Source: Bacillota bacterium (GTDB lineage Bacteria; Bacillota; Clostridia; Oscillospirales; Acutalibacteraceae). From it: a stretch of 64,000 nucleotides of DNA. Shown in pieces: positions 31,184 through 39,483 of the stretch (positions are counted from its first letter, which is position 1; every line of letters starts with the position of its first letter). The stretch is from NCBI GenBank assembly GCA_023410445.1, contig JAEYPT010000005.1, positions 1 through 64,000 on the forward strand, in the 5' to 3' direction. The notes under the pieces were generated by a model. That model saw nothing but the letters and a program-made list of their open reading frames with translations, was not told the origin of the DNA and did no database searches. Made by a program: the position numbers and the translations under genes.

Positions 31184-31212
31184 TTGCGCTTTTGGCGGCA
31201 GACTGCTACGAT
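31184..31212 (+). promoter_or_regulatory. Promoter of the small gene pair at 31300
   Basis: TTGCGC and TACGAT are 17 bases apart, about 88 bases before the TTG start. Confidence 0.55.
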
Positions 31213-31265
31213 AAAAAGACAAACCCCGGCTGTCTGGGATTTGCCGCAGAAAGCATCTCTTAAAT

Positions 31266-31280
31266 TACACGATTCGTGTA
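31266..31280. promoter_or_regulatory. Perfect palindrome in the leader of the small gene pair
   Basis: TACACGA and TCGTGTA are separated by one T. The half-site TTCGTG also occurs in the XRE promoter (31099-31104), which suggests one protein binds both places. Confidence 0.5.
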
Positions 31281-31299
31281 GAAAGTGGGAGGGAGAAAC

Positions 31300-31506
31300 T
31301 TGGATTATGAAGCATGGGGCAGAGAATATCTCGGTCTGGCGGCGCGGTTGAACGAACACATCGTGCCGATCAGGCTGGCGCTGAAAACGGCCAAGGGGAA
31401 GGAACAGGTTCTTTTGTACCGGCGCGCCGCTCTGTTGGAGGACATGCGTCTGGAATGCCTTCGGACCGGCCGTGATCTTGTGAGAAGGGGAGGGGGGCAG
31501 GCTTGA
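31300..31506 (+). CDS. Small hypothetical protein (mobile-element type)
   Basis: The 68-residue soluble protein is rich in Arg, Leu and Glu (LDYEAWGREYLGLAARLNEHIVPIRLALK, then RRAALLEDMRLECLRTGRDLV) and probably all helical, with possible coiled-coil character. I do not recognise a named family; similar small helical proteins often precede sigma-like genes in phage and conjugative elements. The TTG start is chosen because GGGAGGGAG lies just upstream. It overlaps the following gene by four bases (TTGA), so translation is coupled. Confidence 0.6.
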   Translation: MDYEAWGREYLGLAARLNEHIVPIRLALKTAKGKEQVLLYRRAALLEDMRLECLRTGRDLVRRGGGQA

Positions 31507-31790
31507 AATCAATTCTGAGCCTTGATCTGTTCGGAGACAGGCTCCCGATGACGGAAGCGCGGGATGACGGCGGCGAACACCGCAGAATCCTGCTGACCCT
31601 AAAAAACGCGGCGAAAGGGGAGTTGACCGAGCGGCAGATGGACTGCCTGCGACTGCGCTATCAGGAGGGAAAGAAAGTCTATGAAATCGCGGAGGAGCTT
31701 GGAATCCGGCCACCCACCGTTTCAAAGCATCTGAAAAAGGCGAGGGCGAGGCTGGAAAAGGTGATGCGCTACTCGTTCCCGAAACTGTAA
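31503..31790 (+). CDS. Sigma-70 region 4-like helix-turn-helix protein
   Basis: The 95-residue protein has a C-terminal half typical of sigma region 4/LuxR-type helix-turn-helix domains: LTERQMDCLRLRYQEGKKV followed by YEIAEELGIRPPTVSKHLKKA. Without region 2 it cannot act as a full sigma factor, so it is likely a DNA-binding regulator of the kind found in phage and integrative elements. Start TTG 31503 overlaps the stop of the preceding gene. The pair faces away from the XRE/ImmA operon, so this region looks like the control module of a lost mobile element. Confidence 0.75.
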   Translation: MKSILSLDLFGDRLPMTEARDDGGEHRRILLTLKNAAKGELTERQMDCLRLRYQEGKKVYEIAEELGIRPPTVSKHLKKARARLEKVMRYSFPKL

Positions 31791-31843
31791 CGGAGCGCGC
31801 ATTCGGCGTGCTTTTTCAAGGAAAAGAGAATTTACCTGTCGGT

Positions 31844-31872
31844 TTGTGAAAATGGAAAAAGTATGATAGAAT
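31844..31872 (+). promoter_or_regulatory. Promoter of the MATE transporter gene
   Basis: TTGTGA and TAGAAT are 17 bases apart, 33 bases before the TTG start. Confidence 0.65.
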
Positions 31873-31904
31873 ACTTGGTATCGGAAAGCAGGGAAGGGAA
31901 TCTT

Positions 31905-33290
31905 TTGAAAAAGCTTTTGAGGCGGGCCGCTGCGTTTGTATCGCAAAGCTTTACCGGGGAGTTCTTTACTTCCCGGCAGGTCTGGAATATCTTTTTGCCG
32001 ATTTTTGTCGATCAGGCGTTTATTGTATGCCTGAGTTTTTTGAATACGGCCATGATCAGCTCCTCCGGAGTCAATGCGGTGAGCGCGGTAAACATGGTGG
32101 ATTCACTGAATATCTTCCTTGTGAATATTTTCATCGCCGTGGCGACCGGTGGTACTGTGGTGGTGGCGCAGTACCGAGGCAGCGGAAATGAGACGATGGT
32201 TTCCAAATCCGCCGCGGGGGCCATGTCCTCGGTGTTTCTGCTCGCGGTGGGAATCGGTGCGTTTGTCATCATTCTGCATGGTCCGACACTGTCGGTTCTG
32301 TTCGGGAACGCCGACCCGCAGGTCCTGAGTCTGGGAAAAACCTATCTGATCGGCAGCGGGCTTTCCTACCCCGGCGTCGCCATTATGGAAGCGGCCTGTG
32401 GCGCTCTGCGCGGGGTGGGCGAAACGAAATCCTCGCTGATCTTATCGCTGGTGAACAACGTCTCTTATGTTCTGCTGAATTTTCTTTTTATCAGCAGCTT
32501 GAATATGAGTGTTTTTGGCATGGTACTTGCGCTGAACATTTCGCGGTGGTTTGCGGCGGTCTGTTCCATTGTGTATCTTGTGCGGATCAATGTTTCTCTG
32601 AAATTCCATTTGAGGGACGCGATCCGGTTCAACCCCGCCATGCTGAAAAAAATCTTTTTCATCGGGATTCCGTTTGCAGCAGAGCAGATGTTTTTTAACG
32701 GCGGGAAGATACTGACCCAGACCTTTATTGTGCAGCTCGGCACCTACGCCATCGCGATCAACGCGATCGCAAGCTCCATCATCCAGTTGTCGCAGATCGC
32801 GGGAAACGCCTCATGCCTCTGTGTGGTTACGCTGGTTGGGCAGTGTGTCGGCCGGAAAAACATTGCGGATGCGCGGAAATTCATTCGCTCGTTTCTGGTT
32901 GGTTCCAGTGTCGCGTTTGTCATCATGACGACGGCGTTGTTTCCGTTTTTTGGGGGACTGATCGGCCTTTTCTCGCCTCCGGCGCAGATTGTGCCGACGG
33001 TTCGGAACATTCTGCTGATGTCGGGAATCTTTCAGATTTTCCTGTGGTCCGTCAGCTTTGTCACTCCCGCCGCTCTGCGGGCAGCCGGAGACGCCGGGTT
33101 CACCTCGGTGGTTTCCATGCTCTCCATGTGGCTGTTTCGGGTCGTGCTGGGGTATATTCTGGGGATTCATACGCCGCTCGGAATTTTGGGCGTATGGCTC
33201 GCCATGGACTGCGAATGGGGCGTTCGATCGGTGGTTTTTCTGCTGCGCTACCGGGGAAAGAAATGGTACAGCCACCGCCTGATCGATTAA
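31905..33290 (+). CDS. MATE family efflux transporter
   Basis: The 461-residue membrane protein with 12 predicted helices is of the NorM/DinF type, exporting drugs or metabolites against Na+ or H+. Recognisable parts include the N-terminal IFLPIFVDQAFIVCLSFLNTAM, the loop VVAQYRGSGNETMVSKSA, EAACGALRGVGETKSSLI in the middle and RAAGDAGFTSVVSM near the end. The TTG start is preferred because AGGGAAGGGA lies upstream, while the earlier ATG 31863 overlaps the -10 element. It is a single-gene unit with its own promoter and a convergent terminator. The exported substrate is unknown. Confidence 0.92.
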   Translation: MKKLLRRAAAFVSQSFTGEFFTSRQVWNIFLPIFVDQAFIVCLSFLNTAMISSSGVNAVSAVNMVDSLNIFLVNIFIAVATGGTVVVAQYRGSGNETMVSKSAAGAMSSVFLLAVGIGAFVIILHGPTLSVLFGNADPQVLSLGKTYLIGSGLSYPGVAIMEAACGALRGVGETKSSLILSLVNNVSYVLLNFLFISSLNMSVFGMVLALNISRWFAAVCSIVYLVRINVSLKFHLRDAIRFNPAMLKKIFFIGIPFAAEQMFFNGGKILTQTFIVQLGTYAIAINAIASSIIQLSQIAGNASCLCVVTLVGQCVGRKNIADARKFIRSFLVGSSVAFVIMTTALFPFFGGLIGLFSPPAQIVPTVRNILLMSGIFQIFLWSVSFVTPAALRAAGDAGFTSVVSMLSMWLFRVVLGYILGIHTPLGILGVWLAMDCEWGVRSVVFLLRYRGKKWYSHRLID

Positions 33291-33330
33291 AAAGGACAGG
33301 GCTTCCGGTTTGCCGGTGCCCTGTCCTTTT
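33290..33330. terminator. Bidirectional terminator between MATE and the 33332 gene
   Basis: A 13-bp perfect stem (33290-33302 and 33318-33330) with an inner CCGG/CCGG hairpin carries A and T runs on both sides. Confidence 0.85.
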
Positions 33331-33331
33331 C

Positions 33332-34051
33332 TTATAGCCCGAACTGATATTTGTGAGCTAATACGCCGTCTTTAAACGTGACGCGAACAGACGAACCGGA
33401 CCCGCTCCACTCATAAATTTTTGTGCTGCCGGTGGAATCAACCAGGGCTCCCGGGCCGCCCAACGCGGCTGCGACGTCGTCGTAGCTCATTCCCTGCGTC
33501 AGCTTGTCGAATTCCTGCCGGGAAACGGAGCCGCCGGTGCCGTCCGGAGACGGACCGGTCTGAGCGGGAGCGCCGCTGTCGCTCTGCGGGGAAATGGGCT
33601 GAGTTTTCGGGGCGGCCTGCGAAATTGCCGATCCGGTGGTTTCCGTCCGCTGAACGGTTTGCGTGCCGCCGCCCGTCCCGCTTGCCGCCGTCCCCGAAGA
33701 CGCGGCTGAGCCGCTTTGCTGCTTGGAAGAATCGGTCCTACTTTCATCCGACGGTGCCGAGGCGACTGGTTGCCCGGAAACGCTGCCGCCCGCCGCCGCG
33801 GGTTGACCCGAAGAGACTGCGTACTCCCCGGAGGAAGTATCGGTCGAGGAAGCGTCGGCCACAATGGATACCGCGCCACCGGAGGAGGGGGCGGAGGACG
33901 CGCTGTTCCCCGTCTGGATGATACCGCTGACGCCCAAAATCAGAACAGCGGCCATAACGGCAATCAGGGCGATCATGGTCGGCAGAAGGAGGCTTTTTTT
34001 CGGCTTTTGAGGGGAGGATTCTCCACCGGGAGATTTTTCGTTCTGATTCAA
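33332..34051 (-). CDS. Membrane-anchored protein with Ser/Gly-rich linker and BamE/SmpA-like domain
   Basis: The 239-residue protein has a short cytoplasmic tail rich in Lys and Pro, one membrane helix (TMIALIAVMAAVLILGVSGI, residues about 25-45) and about 115 residues of Ser/Ala/Gly/Thr/Gln linker. The C-terminal domain of about 65 residues reads QEFDKLTQGMSYDDVAAALGG, then IYEWSGSGSSVRVTFKDGVL. That pattern is the SmpA/OmlA-like (also BLIP-like) fold seen in many Firmicute surface proteins. The start is TTG with AAAAGGAA upstream. The linker would hold the domain away from the membrane. The ligand is unknown. Confidence 0.72.
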   Translation of the reverse strand: MNQNEKSPGGESSPQKPKKSLLLPTMIALIAVMAAVLILGVSGIIQTGNSASSAPSSGGAVSIVADASSTDTSSGEYAVSSGQPAAAGGSVSGQPVASAPSDESRTDSSKQQSGSAASSGTAASGTGGGTQTVQRTETTGSAISQAAPKTQPISPQSDSGAPAQTGPSPDGTGGSVSRQEFDKLTQGMSYDDVAAALGGPGALVDSTGSTKIYEWSGSGSSVRVTFKDGVLAHKYQFGL

Positions 34052-34240
34052 TCCAATTCGCGTTCCTTTTTACTTTATTCCGGAAAAATATAGCTGTTTC
34101 CGTGCAATTCCCCGGTCTTTCCCCTTAAGGATAGCATTTCTTTGGGTTCCTGTAAATTCCCCCGGCCGGGAACGGGAAAAAATCGTGCAAAAATGCCGGG
34201 TATAGGACGGGCCGGATTCCCATACGATGGACCGGAACAA
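34052..34240. other. Intergenic stretch without a clear gene
   Basis: The region upstream of the TTG start of the 33332-34051 gene holds a possible TATATT element on the minus strand but no well-spaced -35. No convincing open frame or RNA structure is visible besides the terminator at 34241-34268. Confidence 0.5.
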
Positions 34241-34268
34241 ATAAAAAAGCGTCGGTTGCCCCGACGCT
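34241..34268 (-). terminator. Terminator of the amidase-domain gene
   Basis: On the minus strand AGCGTCGG pairs with CCGACGCT, five-base loop, then TTTTTAT. Confidence 0.8.
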
Positions 34269-34362
34269 CGTTCTGCCGTTTTATGCCAATACCTTCTGTT
34301 TTGATACGGGACGTTGGAATCGGGGAAGCGGTCTGCCGCCTGGTGGCGCTTCTCCGGATTTT

Positions 34363-34854
34363 TTATTCCCAGCGGCGTGCCCCCACAATGTGCAGGTACC
34401 GGATATTTGCGTAAAGATAACTATTCAGCGGGCGCATGAACGCGTCGTAGGTATGCGCCGCGACATAGATGCCGTCCGGCTTTACCGCGGCCACAACCGG
34501 CGTGTGGTAAAAATGCCCTGCGGCATCGCCGAGCTGAAGCAGGTCGCCGGGCTGTAAATCGGAAGCATCCGCCTCCACCGCGTAGGGGCCGGTGGAACGG
34601 TTGTTAACAAGAAAATTGTACAGGAACGACACACCGCTCCAGGAGGCGGTGCGGTCCTCTGCACTGTTGTAATACCACCCATGCGTCTGTGTGTAATTCA
34701 TGATGCCGCATCCGGCAAACACACACTGCGACGCGAAATTCGTGCAGTCGCCGCCCATTCCGTCAAAGCTGATGTAGCGCGGATTTCTGGAAAACGCCCA
34801 TTTTTCAGCGTATTCCAGAGCTTTTTGCCCGTCGTAGGGGATGGTTTTCAGCAT
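34363..34854 (-). CDS. Amidase domain (Amidase_6-like) cysteine hydrolase
   Basis: The 163-residue protein matches the putative amidase domain PF12671: YDGQKALEYAEKWAFSRNPRYISF, then GGDCTNFASQCVFAGCG with the probable nucleophile Cys, and LQLGDAAGHFYHTPVVAAVK with the partner His. The family is related to NlpC/P60-type papain-fold enzymes and often acts on peptidoglycan. Here there is no signal peptide, so the protein may be cytoplasmic, exported by other means, or act on spores. ATG 34854 follows AGAGGAG. Four extra Cys residues could be structural. Confidence 0.85.
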   Translation of the reverse strand: MLKTIPYDGQKALEYAEKWAFSRNPRYISFDGMGGDCTNFASQCVFAGCGIMNYTQTHGWYYNSAEDRTASWSGVSFLYNFLVNNRSTGPYAVEADASDLQPGDLLQLGDAAGHFYHTPVVAAVKPDGIYVAAHTYDAFMRPLNSYLYANIRYLHIVGARRWE

Positions 34855-35036
34855 GGTGACTCCTCTTTTCCTGCCGTGTGTGTTCACCGTTATTTTATGT
34901 GGCGGGCGGAAAAATGGTGAGGTGTTCCTCGTCGTTTTGGATTTACTTGTATATTTCAGCAAAATGTTATAAAATATAAAATTACTCGGGATTGCTCTGC
35001 GATCCGGAAATTATAGGATGAATTTGGAGATTAACG

Positions 35037-36092
35037 ATGGGGGACAAGCCAAAGGGCAAGCTGGGGAAAAAACTGTTTGTAATAGGAACGCTGGTCCTCT
35101 GCGTGGGGGTCATGCTGTACTTTCTCTTCACGACAGACGGAATCGCGACGCTGGGGAAAATTATCGCGACCCTTCAGTTGCGCTGGCTGTTTTTGGCCAT
35201 CGGCGCCGCGCTTACGTGTTGGTTCCTGGAGGCCTGGGTGCTCAACCGGCTCTGCCGGCATTTTTTGAAGGAATGGAAGTACCCGCGTTCGTTTACCGTG
35301 GGCATGATCGGTTTTCTTTACAGCGCTCTGACCCCGTTTGCGACGGGCGGACAGCCGATGCAGATTTATGCCATGAACGCCATGGGAATGGATGCCGGAA
35401 TGGCCGGTTCCATTATTGCGGTGAAATCGCTCACCTATCAGGTCGTCATGGTGGCCTATTCGCTGGTGGCCGTGGCACTCAAGCTGCGCTATTTTCAGAC
35501 AAGCGTCAGCAATTTCGCCTTTGTGACCCTGCTCGGCTTGACGGCAAACTGCGTTTATATCGCGCTGATTGCCCTGTTCCTCATCAGCGAACGGACGACC
35601 GATAAAATTTTGCACGGTTCGATCCGTGTGCTCCATAAAATAAGGCTGTGCCGGCACCCCGAGGAGCGGTATGAAAAGATTCACCGCGAGCTCCAGATGT
35701 TCCACGGCGCTTCCCGACTGATGGGACATTCCATGGGACTGTACGCCATCGTCATGGCGGTCACCGCCGTGCAGATTACTGTCAATAGCCTGATTCCCTA
35801 TTTTATCTACCGCAGCTTCAACATGAACGGCGCTTCGGTCGTTACCATGGTGGCGGCGCAGGTGTTCGCGGTCACCATCTCGTCGTTTGTTCCCCTTCCC
35901 GGTGCTTCCGGCGGTGCGGAGGGCTGTTTTTACCTGTTTTTCGGGCCGTATTTTCAGGCTGCCATCATTCCGGCCATTCTGCTGTGGCGGATTATTACGT
36001 ATTATTTCAACATCGCGTTTGGCGGTGTTTTTGCCTATATCGGCAGCAAGCAAAACAAGATCGTGTTGAAAAATCCCCTCGAAAAAGACTGA
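35037..36092 (+). CDS. Lysylphosphatidylglycerol synthase TM-domain (flippase-like) membrane protein
   Basis: The 351-residue protein has about eight membrane helices and matches the LPG_synthase_TM/UPF0104 family: FLYSALTPFATGGQPMQIYAM with the conserved TPFATGG, then the late PLPGASGGAEGCFYLFFGPYF. In MprF this domain flips lysyl-phosphatidylglycerol; stand-alone members are thought to move other lipids or glycolipids. There is no aminoacyl-transferase domain here. The ATG has TGGAG nine bases upstream. It is separate from the following YtrA operon, which has its own promoter just after its stop codon. Confidence 0.88.
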   Translation: MGDKPKGKLGKKLFVIGTLVLCVGVMLYFLFTTDGIATLGKIIATLQLRWLFLAIGAALTCWFLEAWVLNRLCRHFLKEWKYPRSFTVGMIGFLYSALTPFATGGQPMQIYAMNAMGMDAGMAGSIIAVKSLTYQVVMVAYSLVAVALKLRYFQTSVSNFAFVTLLGLTANCVYIALIALFLISERTTDKILHGSIRVLHKIRLCRHPEERYEKIHRELQMFHGASRLMGHSMGLYAIVMAVTAVQITVNSLIPYFIYRSFNMNGASVVTMVAAQVFAVTISSFVPLPGASGGAEGCFYLFFGPYFQAAIIPAILLWRIITYYFNIAFGGVFAYIGSKQNKIVLKNPLEKD

Positions 36093-36100
36093 TTTTTTGC

Positions 36101-36129
36101 TTGACAAGAGAAAAAAGCTGTGGTATGTT
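36101..36129 (+). promoter_or_regulatory. Promoter of the YtrA-ABC operon
   Basis: TTGACA and TATGTT are 17 bases apart, only nine bases after the upstream stop codon. Confidence 0.75.
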
Positions 36130-36134
36130 GTTAC

Positions 36135-36155
36135 TGTACTAATATAAATAGTACA
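36135..36155. promoter_or_regulatory. YtrA-type operator
   Basis: TGTACTA and TAGTACA form a perfect inverted repeat with a 7-base AT spacer at the expected transcription start. This fits binding by the GntR/YtrA regulator encoded next. Confidence 0.75.
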
Positions 36156-36176
36156 ATAAATACAGGGAGGCGTGCC

Positions 36177-36554
36177 ATGTTTGAGCTGGATTTCAAAAGC
36201 AGACTGCCTATTTATGAACAGCTCTGCCGCATGATTACGCAAATGGCCGCATTGGGTGCTCTGGACCCCGGCGAGCCGCTGCCGAGCGTTCGGAGTCTGG
36301 CCCGTCAGCTTGGAATCAACCCCAATACGGTGCAGAAGGCTTATCAGATGCTGGAGCATGACGGAATTATTAATACGGTGCCGGGAAAAGGTTCGTTCCC
36401 TTCCGGGGACGGCGCGGCAATGGCGCACCGGCGGCTTCTGGCGCAGGAAAAGCTGGAGGAGGCACTGCGGGAAGCGGCGCAGTGCGGCGTTCCAGTCGAT
36501 ACGGTCGAACGACTGACGGCGGAACTGTTCAAAGGAGGGATGAAGCATGATTGA
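36177..36554 (+). CDS. GntR family regulator, YtrA subfamily
   Basis: The 125-residue protein has a GntR winged helix (LPIYEQLCRMITQMAALGALDPGEPLPSVRSLARQLGINPNTVQKAYQMLEHDG) and only a short C-terminal dimer region of about 45 residues, which defines the YtrA subfamily. These regulators repress adjacent ABC transporter operons, and cell-wall antibiotics induce several of them. ATG 36177 follows AGGGAGG. It overlaps the ATPase gene by eight bases. The palindrome at 36135-36155 is its likely operator, so the operon is self-regulated. Confidence 0.93.
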   Translation: MFELDFKSRLPIYEQLCRMITQMAALGALDPGEPLPSVRSLARQLGINPNTVQKAYQMLEHDGIINTVPGKGSFPSGDGAAMAHRRLLAQEKLEEALREAAQCGVPVDTVERLTAELFKGGMKHD

Positions 36555-37446
36555 GGTGAAGGAACTGACCAAAACCTTCGGGAAGAAGGCTGCGCTCGAT
36601 AAAGTATCTTTCAGCATCGGGGGCGGGTCGGTGTTTGGGCTGGTCGGTTCGAACGGCGCGGGGAAATCCACGTTTCTGCGCGCGGCGGCCGGAGTCTATC
36701 GCCCGGACGGCGGTACGATTACGGTGGACGGTGCTGCGCCGTTCGAAAATTCGGCGGTGAAATCCCGCATCTATTTTCTTTCGGATTACCCGTATTTTCT
36801 GCCGCAGGCGACACTTGCGGAAATGGCCGCCTTTTTACGGCGGATCTATCCCAACTGGAGTGACGAAAAATGGTCTGAAATGAACCGAATCTTCCCGGTG
36901 GGAGAAAAGGAAAAAATTCAGAACATGTCGAAGGGGATGCAGCGGCAGGCCGCGCTGATCTGTGCGTTTGCGGCGCAGCCGGATTACCTGCTGATGGACG
37001 AAATCTTCGATGGGCTCGACCCGGTGATGCGTCGCCTGCTGAAAAAGGCGATTTCCGGCGATGTTGCAGACCGCGGCGTTACGGTGATCATCGCGTCGCA
37101 CAATCTGCGGGAGCTGGAAGACGTGTGCGACCACGTCGGGCTGTTCCACAAGGGCGGCATCCTGTTTGAAAAGGATATCGACGAGCTTCGGCTCGGCATC
37201 AGCAAGGTTCAGGCGGTGTTCCAGCCGATTCCGGAACGGAGCGCGTTTTCCGGGCTGGATATCCTGAAATTCGAAACGCGCGGTTCGCTGGTCAATCTGG
37301 TGATCCGCGGGGAGAAAGACGAAATTCTTTCGAAGCTGAACGCGCTGAACCCGGTTTTTGTGGAAGCGCTTCCGCTTACGCTCGAAGAAGTATTCATCAG
37401 TGAAATGGAGGTGGCCGGATATGACAGAGACAGCTTCCTTTCGTAG
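36547..37446 (+). CDS. ABC transporter ATP-binding protein (YtrB-like)
   Basis: The 299-residue ATPase has Walker A GSNGAGKST, Walker B LLMDEIFDGLD and switch His in IIASHNLREL. Its signature motif is MSKGMQRQ in place of LSGGQ, as is common in YtrB-type exporters. The C-terminal 85 residues are an extra regulatory domain (RLGISKVQAVFQPIP...). It is translated from GGAGGG within the YtrA gene end. With the following permease it makes a two-component exporter or sensor-transporter, perhaps for antibiotic or lipid stress. No substrate is known. Confidence 0.93.
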   Translation: MIEVKELTKTFGKKAALDKVSFSIGGGSVFGLVGSNGAGKSTFLRAAAGVYRPDGGTITVDGAAPFENSAVKSRIYFLSDYPYFLPQATLAEMAAFLRRIYPNWSDEKWSEMNRIFPVGEKEKIQNMSKGMQRQAALICAFAAQPDYLLMDEIFDGLDPVMRRLLKKAISGDVADRGVTVIIASHNLRELEDVCDHVGLFHKGGILFEKDIDELRLGISKVQAVFQPIPERSAFSGLDILKFETRGSLVNLVIRGEKDEILSKLNALNPVFVEALPLTLEEVFISEMEVAGYDRDSFLS

Positions 37447-39310
37447 CCGGTTCCGCGAATTTGCGGCCCTTTACCGGTGGTCAATCCGGAAGAATCTCGG
37501 TCTGATGTTCCTGCTGACCCTGCTCCTGTTCATGGCACTGCCGATGCTTCTGCTGATTACGGTGCCGGGCTGGCGGGATGATTACAAAGACGCCGGCGAC
37601 ATGACCGCCGCGCAGATTGCCGGGCGGCTCAATGAACACTTTACCAGCTTCCTCAGCGCGATCAATGCTCTGGTGATTCCGCTCCTCATGGTGTTCGCCG
37701 TGGTCTTGACCGTCATTCTGTTCGGCTATTTTCAGAAAAAACGGAGTGTCGATTTCTTCCACGCGCTTCCGGTGGGCAGGGTCCCGATGATGCTTTCCGG
37801 CTGGTGCGCGGGCTTAACCGTGCTGTTTGTTCCGTACATTCTCAACATGCTTGCCGTTGAGATTATCGCCTCAGCCTACGGCCTGAGTGCCGTCAGCGAT
37901 TTGACACCCGTTTCGACGATGTTTTGGATTCTGTTGATGACGGCGGCGATTTACACGTTCTGCATGCTGATGATGGCGTGCAGCGGCAGCGTGTTCGATA
38001 CGGCGATCTCTGTGCTCGGTATCAGCGTCGGTTATCCGCTGCTGGTGATCTGCGGAAGCACGGCCGCGCAGTTGTTCCTGCCGGGCTTTGCCTGGGATAT
38101 CCAGAAACATCTGGCCATTGTCACCGCGCTTTCACCGTTTGCCGCGGCCTTTGTCGCCGTGTTTTCCGATCACAGCGCGGGGATGCTGGTCTGGTGGCTG
38201 GTACTCACGGCCCTGATGCTTTTCGGTGCGTGCTTCGTGTACCGCACGAGGAAGAGTGAGGCGGCGGAGGACCGGTTCGCGTTCCCGGCTGTCAAGATTG
38301 TGATTCGCTTTCTGGCGACGGCGGTCGCCGGTATTGGTCTTGGTCTAATCCTGATGAGAACCAACGGTGGGAGTAATTTCTTCATCGGTTTGCTTGCCGG
38401 TTCCGTTGCCGCCCACGTGATCGTGGAGGCCGTCTATTCCCGCGGGTTCCGGCAGCTTAAACGGAGCGCTGTCTGGTACGTGGGCTTCGCGGTGTTGTTC
38501 CTCATCTTTTACGGAGTTCTTGCAACGGGCTTCTTCGGTTATGACCAGCGCGTACCGAACCCGGAGGATGTGAAGAGTGTGAAGGTTACGCTCAACAATG
38601 ATTACAATTCGAGTTCCAGCTGTAACCAGATCTATGACGAAAACGACCGTCTGCTGACGACGCTGACGCCGGTGATCACGAAGCCGGAGGATATTCAGAC
38701 TGTAACGAATGCACATAAAAAGGTTGCGGCGCTTATCCGGAGCAGCGGCTACCCATATATGCTCAGCAAATCGGACGGTGAGCGCATGAATCTGGTTTAC
38801 ACGCTCAAAGACGGAAAAACAATGACGCGTTCGTTCCAATGCTTCAATCCGAATACGGATCTTGACGCGTTCTATGCTTCTACCGATGGAGTTTCCCTCA
38901 TGGAGGAATACTGCACGGGGCTCGATATGATCTATTATCTCCAGCCGGAGGACGTGGAATTGATTCAATCCGAAGGCCAAGGCTCGGATAAAGACGAGGT
39001 CAGCCTGAGCCATGCAAAGGAAGTACTGGAAGCACTTCGCACCGATTTTTCCAAAGGCAAGGTGAACCGGCCTGCGAATCTGCGGGTTGTGAAACAGGGC
39101 ATAAATGAGCGTTCCGCAACAAGCGACGGCCCTGTCCTGAATATCGACCTGCGCTTCAAGCAGAATGTGACTCCGAAGGACAGCCGTCTGATCGCTCTGC
39201 TGGGCGGCTATAAAGGCAAGATCAATATGAACAACATCGGAGGCTACGAAATTTACACCAAAGATTCGGAGACCTACCGCCTGTTCCAGAAGCTTGGGCT
39301 TGCAAAATAA
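37421..39310 (+). CDS. ABC-2 type permease with C-terminal soluble domain (DUF6449-like)
   Basis: The 629-residue protein has about ten membrane helices in residues 20-395, then a soluble domain of about 230 residues on the far side of the last helix (DQRVPNPEDVKSVKVTL... LIALLGGYKGKINM). The FFHALPVGRVPMMLSGW segment is typical of YtrC/D-like permeases. It is the membrane partner of the preceding ATPase and overlaps it by 26 bases. ATG 37421 has GGAGGTGG upstream. The soluble domain could sense a ligand outside the cell. There is no obvious terminator directly after it. Confidence 0.88.
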   Translation: MTETASFRSRFREFAALYRWSIRKNLGLMFLLTLLLFMALPMLLLITVPGWRDDYKDAGDMTAAQIAGRLNEHFTSFLSAINALVIPLLMVFAVVLTVILFGYFQKKRSVDFFHALPVGRVPMMLSGWCAGLTVLFVPYILNMLAVEIIASAYGLSAVSDLTPVSTMFWILLMTAAIYTFCMLMMACSGSVFDTAISVLGISVGYPLLVICGSTAAQLFLPGFAWDIQKHLAIVTALSPFAAAFVAVFSDHSAGMLVWWLVLTALMLFGACFVYRTRKSEAAEDRFAFPAVKIVIRFLATAVAGIGLGLILMRTNGGSNFFIGLLAGSVAAHVIVEAVYSRGFRQLKRSAVWYVGFAVLFLIFYGVLATGFFGYDQRVPNPEDVKSVKVTLNNDYNSSSSCNQIYDENDRLLTTLTPVITKPEDIQTVTNAHKKVAALIRSSGYPYMLSKSDGERMNLVYTLKDGKTMTRSFQCFNPNTDLDAFYASTDGVSLMEEYCTGLDMIYYLQPEDVELIQSEGQGSDKDEVSLSHAKEVLEALRTDFSKGKVNRPANLRVVKQGINERSATSDGPVLNIDLRFKQNVTPKDSRLIALLGGYKGKINMNNIGGYEIYTKDSETYRLFQKLGLAK

Positions 39311-39483
39311 CAAGCCTTTTGAAAAAGGCCTGGCGAAAACTTTTAGTTTTTCTTACAGGAGGCTCGGCTTTCCGGCTTGACTCAATTGCCGGCTTCGACC
39401 GGCACAAATACAACATTAATATAAAAGGGGCGTTCGGCAATCGGCCGGGCGCCCTAAGCTATGGATGGTAAAAGGAGAATCCG

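Noticed and set aside
35031..36671. A 546-codon minus-strand frame over the flippase-like, YtrA and ABC genes
   Set aside because: Antisense shadow of recognised genes; it crosses the AT-rich promoter region and yields a sequence rich in Arg, His and Gln with no domain.
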